Origin: Isochrysis galbana
Taxonomy: Eukaryota; Haptophyta; Isochrysidales; Isochrysidaceae
Direction of reading: 5' to 3'
Assembly: GCA_018136815.1 (NCBI GenBank)
Contig: CM030935.1
Location: 2,516,192 to 2,580,191 of the forward strand
DNA: 64,000 nucleotides
Part shown: piece after piece, positions 32,101 to 42,599 of the stretch
Position numbering within the stretch: position 1 is the first letter of the stretch
Layout of the letters: the number at the start of each line of letters is the position of its first letter
The notes under the pieces: generated by a model
What the model saw: the letters and a program-made list of their open reading frames with translations, nothing else
What the model was told of the DNA's origin: nothing
The model's database searches: none
Translations under genes and position numbers: made by a program

Positions 32101-32848
32101 AGACCCAAGACAGAAGCCCAAGCCCGTCTCGAGAAAGATTGGGAAAAGATGTCCGACCACCCGAGGCACCCCACCGACAAGAGAGGCCTGGGCTACACTA
32201 GTCCCAAGCTATCACCCTGTACCGCTACCAACGAGGACGACGCCTCTAGGCCCTCTGCCACGATAGCGGCAGTCGGAGTACCCGAAGAGACGACGACTAC
32301 TTTGACGACGAATTCACCCGAGCAACCACGCTGTCGACCAACCCCGTCCCCGTCCGACACCATCGCACACGTGACCACGCACCGACCGGAGAGCGTCGTG
32401 GATACCCTACCATCTGCCTACCCAAGGCATTGCCTATATGTTCGAGACCTGATGGTCTGCCGCTCCGGCGAGGCTACCGGCAAAGAAGGAGTTATCTTAG
32501 CCGACTCCGCTCTCACGGTCAACAGCACCCTCGCTGACACCGGAGCTGGCCCGTCGGTCGTGACCACTTCCCTCTTGTCCAGCCTACCCAACGACGCATG
32601 CGTCGAGCGGCTGCCGCAAGCCGTAGTGACACCGCTCCATGGCCCAGACGGCCTACCTCTTATCGCGCGAGGCAAGGCTCGAATCGTTTTCTCCGTCGGT
32701 GGATTTCTCTTTCGTCATACGTTCATGGTGATTGAAGGCAACCCGATGCTGCTGCTCGGGAACGACTTCTTAGCTACGCACGCCGCTTCGATTCAGCTCG
32801 CCTCCGACAGCGCGGAAGGCTCTATCTCACTCGGTGCTCCATCCACGG
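29191..32848 (+). CDS. Retroelement polyprotein fragment: methyltransferase-like plus aspartic protease
   Basis: Open for over 1,200 codons to the gap. Residues 1-570 are low-complexity Ser/Pro/Glu. Residues about 577-770 resemble the small Dcm-superfamily methyltransferases of phages: a SAM-binding start (RVLVVGETSGVVSSMF), an acidic second strand (ADVATCDL), the catalytic-loop motif DLVIAHPPCTYLSA with PPC at residues 638-640, the VAVENPRMH motif, then VQPWEHGTGHQKATGLYL and GLPPLQPT. In the family, the Cys of PPC attacks C6 of cytosine. Near residue 1116 is the retropepsin active-site motif LADTGAGPSVV, with the flap and LLGNDFL block following. Such a domain between gag and protease is highly unusual. 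Confidence 0.7.
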
Positions 32849-32948
32849 NNNNNNNNNNNNNNNNNNNNNNNNNNNNNNNNNNNNNNNNNNNNNNNNNNNN
32901 NNNNNNNNNNNNNNNNNNNNNNNNNNNNNNNNNNNNNNNNNNNNNNNN
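32849..32948. other. Assembly gap (100 N)
   Basis: Exactly 100 N. The retroelement on the left and the phosphatase gene on the right both run into it, so their real distance and order are unknown. Confidence 0.98.
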
Positions 32949-34987
32949 GTCGGCTCTGCGGATGCTCTCGACGTCCAGCTGCCAACCGCCCTTGCCATCC
33001 TTGCAAAATACGCGCAGCATCTGATCAGGGCCCTACGATGACGGTGCGAAGGGCGCTTTGCATCTAGGGGAAGCACAACCATCGAGGAGAGCTACATGGT
33101 CTCCTTGTGGATGTGGTGGGGAGTCGGCGCTCGGGCCTTGTGCGCACTTCAAACATGTTCGGATGGTCGTATACAACCTCCACTTCCGTCTTGCTCAGTC
33201 TTGAGCTCCATTCGTCGAGGCGGACAGGTGAGTGCTCGGCAATCAACTCTTCCACCTCCTTGTATCCACGTGCTGACGCTTTAGGACAAGCCAGCAAACC
33301 GGCCGAATCGCCCACCGCAGCGTATACAAGTGTCCTGTGGCAGTGGCCGCATCCGACGTTTCAGTGGCTGTGCAGTTGGACAAGGTTGCTCTATGGCATG
33401 CTCCATCCTCTTGGGTCCTAATCGGTGAACTCATGGACGCCATGCAATTAGTTCCCAATGATGGACAAGGCCTCTTCGGCAGGGCAACCAAGAGGTCGGG
33501 TGGACACGCGGTTGCAGTGGGGCGATCGGCGTACCTCCCGTCGACTATGGCAGCGATCGAGGCGGTTGAGCCTCCATCGACGGCGTCGTATCCGAGAGGC
33601 CAATCCTCCTCCTCCACTTCCATGCACAACATTCCGTCCTGAAGGAGTCACAAGCTGAGTGAGGACAATACTCTCCAAACCTATGATTGCACTGATTTTA
33701 GGAGGTCGAAAAGGTATGCCGCCCCAGGAAGCCGCGTCTCATGGGCTGCACCGCACACCTTTTCAAACACATCGGGCATTGCTTTGATCGCCTCCCAGAT
33801 GGCTTGGTGAGCTTTGCTAAATGCTTCTTCCATCACCTATAGCATGCGTTGAGGAAAATCGTCACGGCTACCGATCGCGAATTGTGGAGAACGTCCTCTT
33901 GCGGTGCGCACAGAGGTCAGCCAACCTTTGCTACCATGACCAGCAATCATGAGATCATGGGATGGCCAGCTTTGATATGCACCACACCTTCTCGGGTTGA
34001 GTGCGCAACTGGTCAAAATTTTGCTGTAGGTACATCTTCATAGCATCTGCAGCAGCGTGCGATGCAACGCGACCATGCTCCCCGCCGTGACCGTCGAGGA
34101 CTCCAAAGACACGATTGCGCTCGTCAACTTCGATAGTGAAATATGCGTCCTGTTTTCAGCAATAGCAACGAGCGTTGTCGAGCTGGGCTTGGCTGTCGAG
34201 CTGGGCTTGGCTGTCGAGCTGGGCTCGGCAGAAGCGCTCATGATTGGTCACAAGGGCCATCCCAGTCTCGACGCACCTGGTTTTCCTTGGGTCCATGCCC
34301 GCTGCCTCCGCGATGCGTGTACTCGTAGTGGTCCATCTTCAATATCAATGGCTTATCGGCGGCCGTCGAGGCTTTGGAGGAGCCGCCACCCTGAGCGGCG
34401 CCGCCCTTGGCCTCAGCCGGATCCATGGGAGGTGGTGCCGGCGGCTTGGCGCCTTGGACGCGCACTTGTGGCGCCTGTAGCGGTGATGCCGCATTACGAG
34501 CACTGGTCGCGAGCAAGGCAGCCTGTCCGGCGTTGCCGCTCTCGGGAAGCGTTAGCAGGATGGGCGCGCCCGTCGGCTCGCCATCCATGGTCGGGATCCA
34601 GAAGAGCTGGATGTGGATCCTGCCAGGCAGCAGCTCATGCCACGCGCTCGTGGGCCTTATGAGCAGCTCGCTCAACTTGAGCGTCACCTTGCCAAAGAAC
34701 TCGTTGTACGAGCCCTCAGGAGCCGCCGCATTGTACACGTCGACCACCACCTTGGCGTCGTCACGCACGCCTTCGACCTCGAAGGTCTGGTCCCATCTCG
34801 GGTGGAGCGGGTCTTCTGCGCTCTCTGCAGTGTGGCGCCTGCGCCAGCGAGTCTTCTCGAGGAGCCAAGCGTTGCAGTAGGAGCGGACGGGGCCCTCGAT
34901 GAGCTCCTCCTCGTAGAAAGCCTCCACGAGCCGCAGGCGCACCGTGCCGAGCGAGGTCACCATCCGGTCGGCCCTTCGCGCTCTCAC
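32949..34987 (-). CDS. C2-domain protein phosphatase 2C, 3' end lost in gap
   Basis: Exons (minus): 34987-34277, 34149-33988, 33836-33759, 33638-33535, 33334-33148 and 33032-32949 (open at the gap). The start may be the Met at 34963. Residues about 9-150 form a C2-like domain (TVRLRLVEAFYEEEL, DVYNAAAPEGSYNEFFGKVTLKL). After a Pro/Ala-rich linker comes the PP2C catalytic domain. The joined exons give GPKENQDAYF, then VFGVLDGHGGEHG with the metal-binding Asp and Gly, then DGGSTASIAAIVDG and VYAAVGDSAG. These are the classic PPM motifs for a Mg2+/Mn2+-dependent Ser/Thr phosphatase. The GPKENQ/DAYF join across a clean intron is the evidence that C2 and PP2C are one gene. C2 may target it to membranes or Ca2+ (inference). 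Introns are 112-200 bp; one is phase 2, the rest phase 0. Confidence 0.82.
34177..34230 (+). repeat. 18-bp tandem repeat inside an intron
   Basis: Three copies of GAGCTGGGCTTGGCTGTC (last diverged) lie within the first intron of the C2-PP2C gene. Confidence 0.8.
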
Positions 34988-35448
34988 CGGTCGCGCGCGG
35001 CTGCCCGAAAGGGGGAGAAGAGGAGGGAAAGGGACATGGAGGTCGCAGGAGAGAGGGGCGAAGGAGAGTCAAAAAGCCACCAATATAGGGGATAAGAGAG
35101 AGGGAGGGCGATTTAAAGCAAGGGGACGACAGGAGGGGAGAAAGGACCCGGGGACGAGAGAGAGGAGGAGGGCGTGGAGGAGAAAGAGTACATAGGAGAG
35201 AGATAGGGAGGAAAGAGAGAGGAGCGAGGATGGGGTGGCGCCCGTTAGCCAAATCTCCAAATTACTCTCAATACCGCGTCTGAAAAAGTAAAAAATGTAC
35301 TCTACGATGAGCGACGGAGTCTCCAGTAGAAGCTTGTAACTCAAGTTCTAATCTCTAGAGTACAAGTCGTCGGTGATTTAAATAGAGTAAGGGAATTCCG
35401 GCTTCTGGCATCTCAAGCAGCACTCAGCACTCAGGATCGGGGGTGGGG

Positions 35449-35995
35449 GCTCGCGGCGCGCCCGGGCTCGGTTCGAAGTTGGAAGTTGGGCTCTCCGGGC
35501 CTCCGGTGGCGGACGTTAGCGCGCGTGCTTTCGGGTGTCGTGACGGCCGAATTCGACGCGGCTTGGGCGCTTGCGCTTGGGCGGCGCGTCGCCGGCGATT
35601 GGCGTCTTGGCGTCGCTGGCTCGGCGGTTCCTAGGAATATGGGGTTTGGCAAAGGTGTTTGGCGCGGGCCGGATACCGGGCTCATGAACAAGAACGGGCT
35701 CGCAGCGCGCCCGGGCTCGGTTCGAAGTTGGGCTCTCCAGTCTCCAGGCTCCAGGCTCCAGCGGCCAGCGGCCTCCGGTGGCGGACGTTAGCGCGCGCCG
35801 TGCTTTCTGCTTTCGGGCGCAGGCGCCGCGGCGGCCGATTTCGATTTCGAGACGGCTTGGAGGCGCGTCGCGCGCGATTGCGATTGGCGTCGCTGGTCGC
35901 TGCCTCGGCGATTCCTGGCAGGTATATGGTATATGGGGCTTGGCGCGGGCCGGACACCGGGCTGATCAACAAGAACGTATCGCAGCGCGTCTGGC
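35449..35995 (+). repeat. Tandem duplication, about 250-280 bp x 2
   Basis: Units start near 35449 and 35698 with CTCGCRGCGCGCCCGGGCTC and end with GGCGCGGGCCGGAYACCGGG, then CAACAAGAACG. A third start, ATCGCAGCGCGTCTGGC, is seen at about 35980. Shared internal blocks include GTGGCGGACGTTAGCGCGCG. It lies between the divergently transcribed phosphatase and kinesin genes, so it could carry regulatory sites; none is recognised. Confidence 0.75.
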
Positions 35996-36164
35996 GTCGT
36001 TTTGAATTCGGTCTCTCCGAGAGCTAGTGTATTTAAAAATTGTGTTTAGGCTTGTTTTGTGCCGTTTTCGTTTTCTGTTTTTGGGTTACGCGTTACGCGT
36101 TACCCGTTACTCTTCACCTTCACGCTTCACTCTTCACGTTTCGTTGTGGTTGTGCGGGCTCCCG

Positions 36165-36330
36165 GGGGGGGGGGGGGGCTGGGTCCCAAAGGGCACCGAA
36201 TATGTGCTAGATGGGTGTGTCCCGGGGTTTCTACAGCTTTACTTTGGTGTATTTCCTCAGTCCTGACTTTTTTATTTTTACATCCTTATTAGAAGTTAAA
36301 ATAGTGTTTGACCGCCCTACGCGAGAGGAC
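36165..36330 (+). repeat. Dispersed repeat family I, copy 1
   Basis: Inverted relative to 45385-45520. Shared blocks: a G-run followed by TGGGTC/TGGGAT, GGGTGTGTYCCNGGGTTTCTAC, GCTTTACTT, ATATTTCCTCA-like, then AGAAGTTNANATAGTGTTTG and ACCGCCCTA. It ends about 160 bp before the kinesin start codon. Confidence 0.6.
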
Positions 36331-36490
36331 GAGGACGAGGACACCAGACGAGCGAGCGCCAGATTTAGACACCGAAACGCGCGCAACCGCCGCCGCCGCC
36401 GCCACCTCTGGCCGGAAGAGGGGAAGGAGGGTGGGGCCCTCCCCGTCTCTCTCCCTCCGTCCCTATTGCCGCGGCTTTCCCGAGCGGGGG

Positions 36491-39400
36491 ATGAGCGGAG
36501 AGGTGGTGCCAGCGCTGCCTGAGCGCTGCCATGTCATCGCCTACCAGAACCAGCTCGACCGCATGCCCCTGCCGCCAGGCGCCAGCCGGAACGACCTCTT
36601 CATCGTGGGCGCCAAGGTAAGCTTGCCGGGTAAAGAAGGCAGGGCTTCGGCTGACGACTACGTTTTCGACAGTGCGTTCGGGCCAGACACGCCGCCCAGC
36701 TCGATCGGCAGCTTCGCTGTCTCCGCCGCCGTCGACTCGGTCCTCAGTGGCCTGAATCATATTCTGTTGGTCCTGGGCTCGAGCAATTCGGGCAAAACGG
36801 AGCTGCTCGAGGGCACCGGCGGCGCGGGGGGCGAGGCGTCGCGATGGGAGGGCCTGGTTGAGCAACTAATCAAGTCTTTGTATGTTGGCGTACGCGACAC
36901 GGTCCAGCACGGACCAGCGGGCACGAGGTGCCGGCTGCAATTCCAATTCCTACACATAGCGGAGGAGCGCGTGCAAGACCTGCTCGAGCCAGACTGCCAC
37001 ACGCACGACCTTGAGCTGATGGATGATGAGGAGTCCGGCATTCTGATCCGTGACGCAGTGCCGGAGGAGCTCAAGGGCGAAGCTCATGCAATAGGTGAGC
37101 AGGCATGATCCGAGGGCGGCGGAGGCTCCCCTCTAACAAGCGGGCGCCCTAGCTCACGATGGGTAATGGATGGATGCTCCCTTTCTTCTCCGTCGCTTTC
37201 GCCTGATCTTGGACCCTTGGACCAGCAGGTCTCTACCGGCAAGGTATCCAGTCGATGCGATCTCTCGCTCGGTACCATGGGGTGTGTGGCTCCGCCCCTC
37301 GCCTTCAATCCCATGGCCGGCCTGGCACGTGCTCAGGCGTATGTGCACAAGCCCGGCAAAATCATTGGCACGGGTTTGCTCTCACGTTCGGGAACGGCTC
37401 CTACCGTGCTGTCTGCGCGTCGTAAGCCATCGCTGCGTGAACCACACACCTTGATTCTCATCTCGGGGCCCGTCGCGTCTGCGCTTCTTACATTGCTGCC
37501 TCAGGTTGACATGGATGCTGGATGTTCGGTGCTGACGCTTAATGTCGCACAAATGCATCCATATGCCATGGCCACGGCCGACGACGATGCCTACGGCATT
37601 GGCGGACACGCCATTTTGTGCCGCCGCGCCTCCGTCAGCATCGTCAATTTGCCCGGTTCCGAGCGGCTGCGCACCGGCGCCGCTCAATACGCGCTGCAGA
37701 TGGCCGAGGGGCCGTTCAAGAATCGATCTATCACTCAGTTTGCCGACCTAGTTCGCGCGCTCGCCCGGCGTGGGCCGCGCCCGCAGCACGTACCGTGCCG
37801 CTCGAGCAAGCTCGTGCAGTTAGTTGGGGAGCGGTTGGGCGGCAATGCGCGAGTCCACGCGATCGCGACGCTCAAAGCTGGACAGCGTGAGGAATCGCAA
37901 GCCACTCTCAAGTGCGCATCTGAGCTCCGGCGGGTGGTGCAATACCCCCTCGTCAACAGTGACTGCACACGCGGTCTTCTGGCCATCCGAAGAGCAGAGA
38001 TGCTTGCTTTGAGGGAGGACATGCAGGCGATGCAACTTCGCGGCGTACCCCCACCTCCTCAGCCCATCGATCCCGTCTATCCTGAACGCGAGCCCAGGAG
38101 CATATCGCCAGCGTCCGTCGCAGCCAGTCTTCCTACGGAGCATACACCACCCGCCAACGCGGTCAACATAGCCCCCATTGAAAACGATGGGTCGGCGGCA
38201 GTGCCTTCTGTGTCAGATGAGGCAAAGATGGCTGAAGGCGAGAGCACGGCCCAGACCTTGGAGCAATCATCCGACCGTCCTCCCTCGGCGCCGGTGTTGG
38301 CACACGGTCTGTCGGGGATGCCCACGCCCGCCCCTCTCGCGCTTGCACCGCCGGACACCGAGAAGGCCGTCGATAGCAGGCTGGCCCAGTCTGAGAGGCT
38401 TGGGCAGCAATTGACGGTTGAGTTACTCCAAGCTCGCCTCAAGGAACACCGTGTTCAAGCAAAGCGTGACAAGGACGCTTTGAACGAGCAAATCCGGCAG
38501 CTTGAGGAGCAAGTGGTGGTCCTCCAGCGGGAGAAGCTCCAAGAACAGAGCGAGAAGCTGCGCGCGGCGAAAGCACTCGTGGAGCTTCAGGTCGACGGCC
38601 AGAGCCTCGTCGATGCTAAGGAAGCCGAGGTGGCAGAGCTAGAGGCGCAGCTCGACGAGGCTCGTGCTCAAACAGAGGCGGTGGAGGACGAGATGCGTCG
38701 CACCAAGGTGGAGCTGGCCGCACGTGAAGCAGAGCTCAAGGCGGAGGTGCTCAAACGGGAGCATGCAGAGGATGAGATGCTGGCGGCCCGCTTCACGCTC
38801 GAGCAGGCCCGCAAGGAGTCGGAAGGCTTCGCTGCTGACAAGGGCGAGCTCGAGGCCGAGGTGGTTTCATCTGTCAACCAAGCGAGGCATCGGGAAGAAC
38901 AGCTCAAGCATTTGCGAGAATCTCTGGATTCGGCTAGGAAGGAGACGGACGATGCGCGCGGGGAGGCCCACAAACATGCGGCACGAGCCGACGGCCTCGC
39001 TTCAGATCTTGCCGCGATGAAACGCAGTATAGCAGAGATTGCATCTCGTGCGGAGGCGCTGGAGGTTGAGCTGAACAAGGCGAATGTCCAGCATGAGTTG
39101 GCACTAGTGGCAAATGAGAAGCAGCGCGTCGAGCTGGTTGATGCGATGAGGCGTAAGGACTTACTTGAGGCCGAACAAGAGCGCAAGTGGCAAGAAGAGC
39201 GTGAACTCATGAGCAAACGTCTCGACGAGGCAGGCCATGGCTCGGAAAATAGCAAAATGCTAAGGAAGGCTCAATTGGAGCTGGATGAGCTGAGAATGGT
39301 CGCGAGTGAGGCTGTTGCGCGCGCCGACTCGCTGGAGCGTGACGCGCAAGAAGCGGGAGAAGAGGCCGCGCAAGCGCGCAGGGAATATCGCCTTCTCATC

Positions 39401-40399
39401 CAGCAAGAGCTTGGTAATAGCGTCAGCTCTCGCCCCAGCGCACCGAGCAGCTCCAAGTATGCTGCCGAAATTGCGGAGACGGAGGAAACCATCGACAAGC
39501 TCCGCGGAATGCTCGTCCGAGAAGTGCAGACAAGTGAAGAGCGTCTCCGCGCGCAGCTTGAGAGGATGCAAGCGCGGTACGCTAGACTGCGCCAAAATTA
39601 TACCAAGATGGTGGCTCGTTCGCTGTCATCAGACTCAGCCAAGAGGAACGGGCCGGAGGCCGAAGCCTATTCAATGGCCAGAGACGGTGACACCGACCCT
39701 TTGCGAGACACGTTGGAGGACGAAGTGGTGGATCTTCGGCGGGCCGCTGCCGCAATGGAAATGGCGAATCGCGAGATGGCTGCCAAACTGGAAGACGCCG
39801 CCGCAGTGCACGGCAAAACTCTACAACGGATGCGCGAAATTGAGGCGGACTATACCAGAAAGGCAGCAAGTGAGGCGGCGGCGGCGGCGGAAAAGCGCGC
39901 CACAGAAAACGCTGCAACGGAGGCCGCCATGGCAGCCTTAGGACAGGAGATGCTCTCGAGCAAGAAGCTTTCGGATGCGGATGCGAGCCGCGACTCGGAG
40001 ATGATGGCGGCTATTCGAAAATTGTACGTGGAGAAGGGCGAACTTCAAAAACAGTTGGACCGGCGAAAGGCTACGGAGGCCGAGGTCAACGAGCTGACGG
40101 CCGAACTAGAAAAACTGAAGACCGAGCGAGGCGACTACAAGAGGGATTACAACGAGCTGATGTCGGAGCGTGCATTGAAAGTACAATTGCGCGAGATGGC
40201 CGGCAACATCGCAACCCTAGAGACGGAGCGCTCCAAACTCATTCGTCGCGCGACTTCCGCTGAGGAGCAGCTCGCCTCCTTGCAGGAGGCAATGTCGAAT
40301 AACATCCTCACTTATCAAAAGGAGATCATCCGGCTGAGAAAGGCTTTGCAAGATGGTGGAGCAGGTGTGGGTCTCCAGCAATCCCGGAGAGTAGTATGA
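36491..40399 (+). CDS. Kinesin-like protein with degenerate motor and long coiled coil
   Basis: First exon from the Met at 36491 to about 37100; second exon from about 37229-37337 to 40399, roughly 1,220 aa. The first junction is unsettled: a GC-AG intron 37103-37336 keeps the frame, but no GT donor does so cleanly. The motor keeps the P-loop (LVLGSSNSGKTELLEG) and later kinesin blocks (QYALQMAEGPFKNRSITQFADLVRAL, HVPCRSSKLVQLVGERLGGNARVHAIATL). The switch II motif DLAGSE reads NLPGSE, so the catalytic Asp is Asn, and the switch I NxxSSRSH is replaced by a REPH-containing segment. ATP hydrolysis is therefore doubtful. From residue about 540 to the end is an almost continuous coiled coil. It is probably a dimeric microtubule-associated structural protein. 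No kinesin class can be named. Confidence 0.78.
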
Positions 40400-41026
40400 T
40401 TGTGTGAGCTAAACCTAACCCTTGGAGCGAGGGCGGCGGATGAAATGGAGGCGGCGGCGAGAGTGGAGATGTCGAGGGCGGCGGAGGAGGCGGTTAGGGA
40501 GATCATCTGGGCCTGGACCGATTGGTTGAGCGTCCTGATCATGAAGGGTTCGGATGTCAGATGCCACCCCCGAATAATTGAAGGCACAGCTCACAACCGA
40601 GGCAACTGACAACTGGCCCATGTTGCTGGGCTATGCGACTATGAACCCGGGCGCGTCGTCTTAACCTAATTTTCTCAAGACGCAAGAGTGTTCTTGGCCA
40701 CACTCTCAGCTTCCCTAGGATTGGGGGTAGGGTAGTAGGGTAAGGATTGCACATTAAGGTCGGGGCCACTGGGGAGGCTTGAATGGGCTGAGAAGCAGCC
40801 GATGACTAAAATAGTGTCAAGTAGCATGATTTTCTTGACGTAGAGTGTACGTAGAGTACTCTTTTACTGTGAGGCGGCGCACGGGCGCCCGTGGATGCCC
40901 TCCCTCCAGTGGCTGGCTGGCCTGCTCGTGCTGGCGGTGGGCGTGCTGCTGCCTCTTGCGATCTCAGCGTCGCGCCACCGCATGTTCCTGTGGTCCCGGC
41001 GGAGCGATACCGACAAGGCCAGCTAG
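40400..41026. other. Intergenic; short frame of unknown merit
   Basis: A 69-codon plus-strand frame (40400-40609) with an Ala/Glu-rich helix follows directly after the kinesin stop. It could be 3' UTR. No other gene is seen before the methyltransferase. Confidence 0.25.
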
Positions 41027-42128
41027 ATGAAACGGCTTGCCAAGCCTGCGTTGCGCTGCGAGCTTCCAGAGCTCTCGCACCTGAGCCCTGCCGACTTTGA
41101 CGCCGTCTATGAGCCATCGGACGACACGTTCCTGCTGCTTGACGCGCTGGCTTCAGATGTTGATTGTCTACTCAAGCAGGTACCCGCCGTCTGCCTCGAG
41201 CTCGGGACGGGCTCGGGCACCATCATCACCGGGCTCGCCCAAATCCTCCGCAGAGCTGGTGCGCCGCAGTCTGGCACACTTTTCATGGCAACCGATCTCA
41301 ACCCCGCCGCGATTGCTGCTAGCGTTCGCACAGCCCGTTCGAATCGGGTGTCTCTGCAGGTGCGGGCGGCTGCTTATAGCGACAGTTGGGTTTTACTTGG
41401 AGAAGAGATGGCAAGATGGTGCTCATAGCTTTCTAGGGCTGCATTGCAAGCCTTGTGGTGTCCGCGATCTTGATAGAGTGTTGTCCCCGCCTCTGATTCG
41501 CGGCAAAGCAGGTCGTGCGCATGGACTTGCTAGATGCTATACGCCCAGGCAGCATTGATGTGCTTATTTTCAATCCGCCATACGTTCCGACTAGCGAAGA
41601 AGAGGCACTGGAAGGGCAGAGCTCTGCAGATATTAGCGCTGCATGGGCTGGTGGACCAAGAGGACGCATCATTTTGGATCGATTACTGCCACGACTGGGC
41701 GAATTGCTTTCCCCGAATGGAATTTTCTATTTGGTGCGCTGCAATTTCATGCTGCCAGGCTTGCATCGCCAGGGCAGACACGCAGAAAACTCGCGATCCT
41801 TGCGTGGTTGCATGCGTTGCCCACACTCATGGCTTGTTCGGATCTTGAGCAACGCAGGCACACCAGCACACCACATTTTTTTTATCGTCTTTGCGCCTGC
41901 AATGCAAGTGCCGAGCGCCTTGACTCTTGACTACTCCCCTGTGACGCATCTCCCTGCCATTTGCAGCTGGGTGTATTTGAAAATGACCCTGAACAACTGG
42001 CGAACTTCTTTGCCGCTGAATTTGGCATGCTCACCACCATGGTCGGCGAACGTCGAGCGCAGAACGAGCGCCTGTTTGTGATGCGTGTGAGCAGAGGGGT
42101 GCAGCCGCCGCCGAAACTGGCTGAGTGA
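41027..42128 (+). CDS. N6AMT1: HemK2/N6AMT1-type protein methyltransferase
   Basis: Three exons, all phase 0: 41027-41359, 41512-41733 and 41967-42128, about 238 aa, close to the usual 200-230 aa. The family (yeast Mtq2, human HEMK2) methylates the Gln of the GGQ motif of release factor eRF1 with SAM, and in animals also a histone H4 lysine, acting with the Trm112 activator. Visible motifs: DFDAVYEPSDDTFLLLDAL at the N-terminus, the SAM-binding CLELGTGSGTI, ATDLNPAAI, and the catalytic FNPPYVPT. The next block, AWAGGPRGRIILDRLLPRL, is family-typical (AWxGGxxGRxVxDR). The last exon ends with the ERRAQNERLFVMR block (family RRAGxExLxVLR). Start choice follows the family N-terminus. Confidence 0.9.
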
Positions 42129-42599
42129 CTTGCCCTGTGGTGGTGGGGTCGCTATGTTTGTGTTGCATTCACGCAATGAGAGGAAGTATGTCTAAAGATG
42201 ATGACCTTGAGCGCGCGAGAGCGGAAGGCACAAGGGCCATCAAAAGCCTTCCCCCAGTCTAGTGCTGGGAGGAGTCCAGGCTCCCCTGTCTCGTCCAGGT
42301 ACGCCTGTGTGAGCAGGTAGTGAGGGGAAAGAATTGAGGGGGAGAGGGCGTGGATACACGGTAGATTCCTAGGGCCACGGGCGAGGCGTGAAGATTAAAA
42401 GGTTTTTTTCTCACGTCATGCGGCGACTTATCGGCACATCATGCATGATTCATTCCATCCCTACAATGATCCACTTCGAACGACCGCACAATGAGCATGC
42501 GCGCATGCAAGACAACAACAAGCCAAGGAAGGGGCAGAGACTTTTGAAGAGACAGCCGGGCATCCTCGAAACTGAAAGAGAAGCACAAAGACAAAGAAA

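Larger units (their letters stand above)
25843..32848 (+). mobile_element. Retroelement with gag-like, methyltransferase-like and retropepsin parts
   Basis: A virus-like LTR-class element visible for about 7 kb, running into the 100-N gap. Parts in order: gag/capsid-like frame (25843-28620); a Pro/Ser-rich spacer; a second long frame (from 29191) with a low-complexity Ser/Glu/Pro region, a phage-type cytosine-methyltransferase-like domain (about 30920-31500), a charged region and a retropepsin-type protease (about 32500-32800). Reverse transcriptase, RNase H, integrase and the 3' terminal repeat are not visible; they may lie in the gap. Long open frames suggest a young insertion. Completeness and number of breaks cannot be judged. 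Family placement (Ty3/gypsy-like or other) needs the polymerase. Confidence 0.75.
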
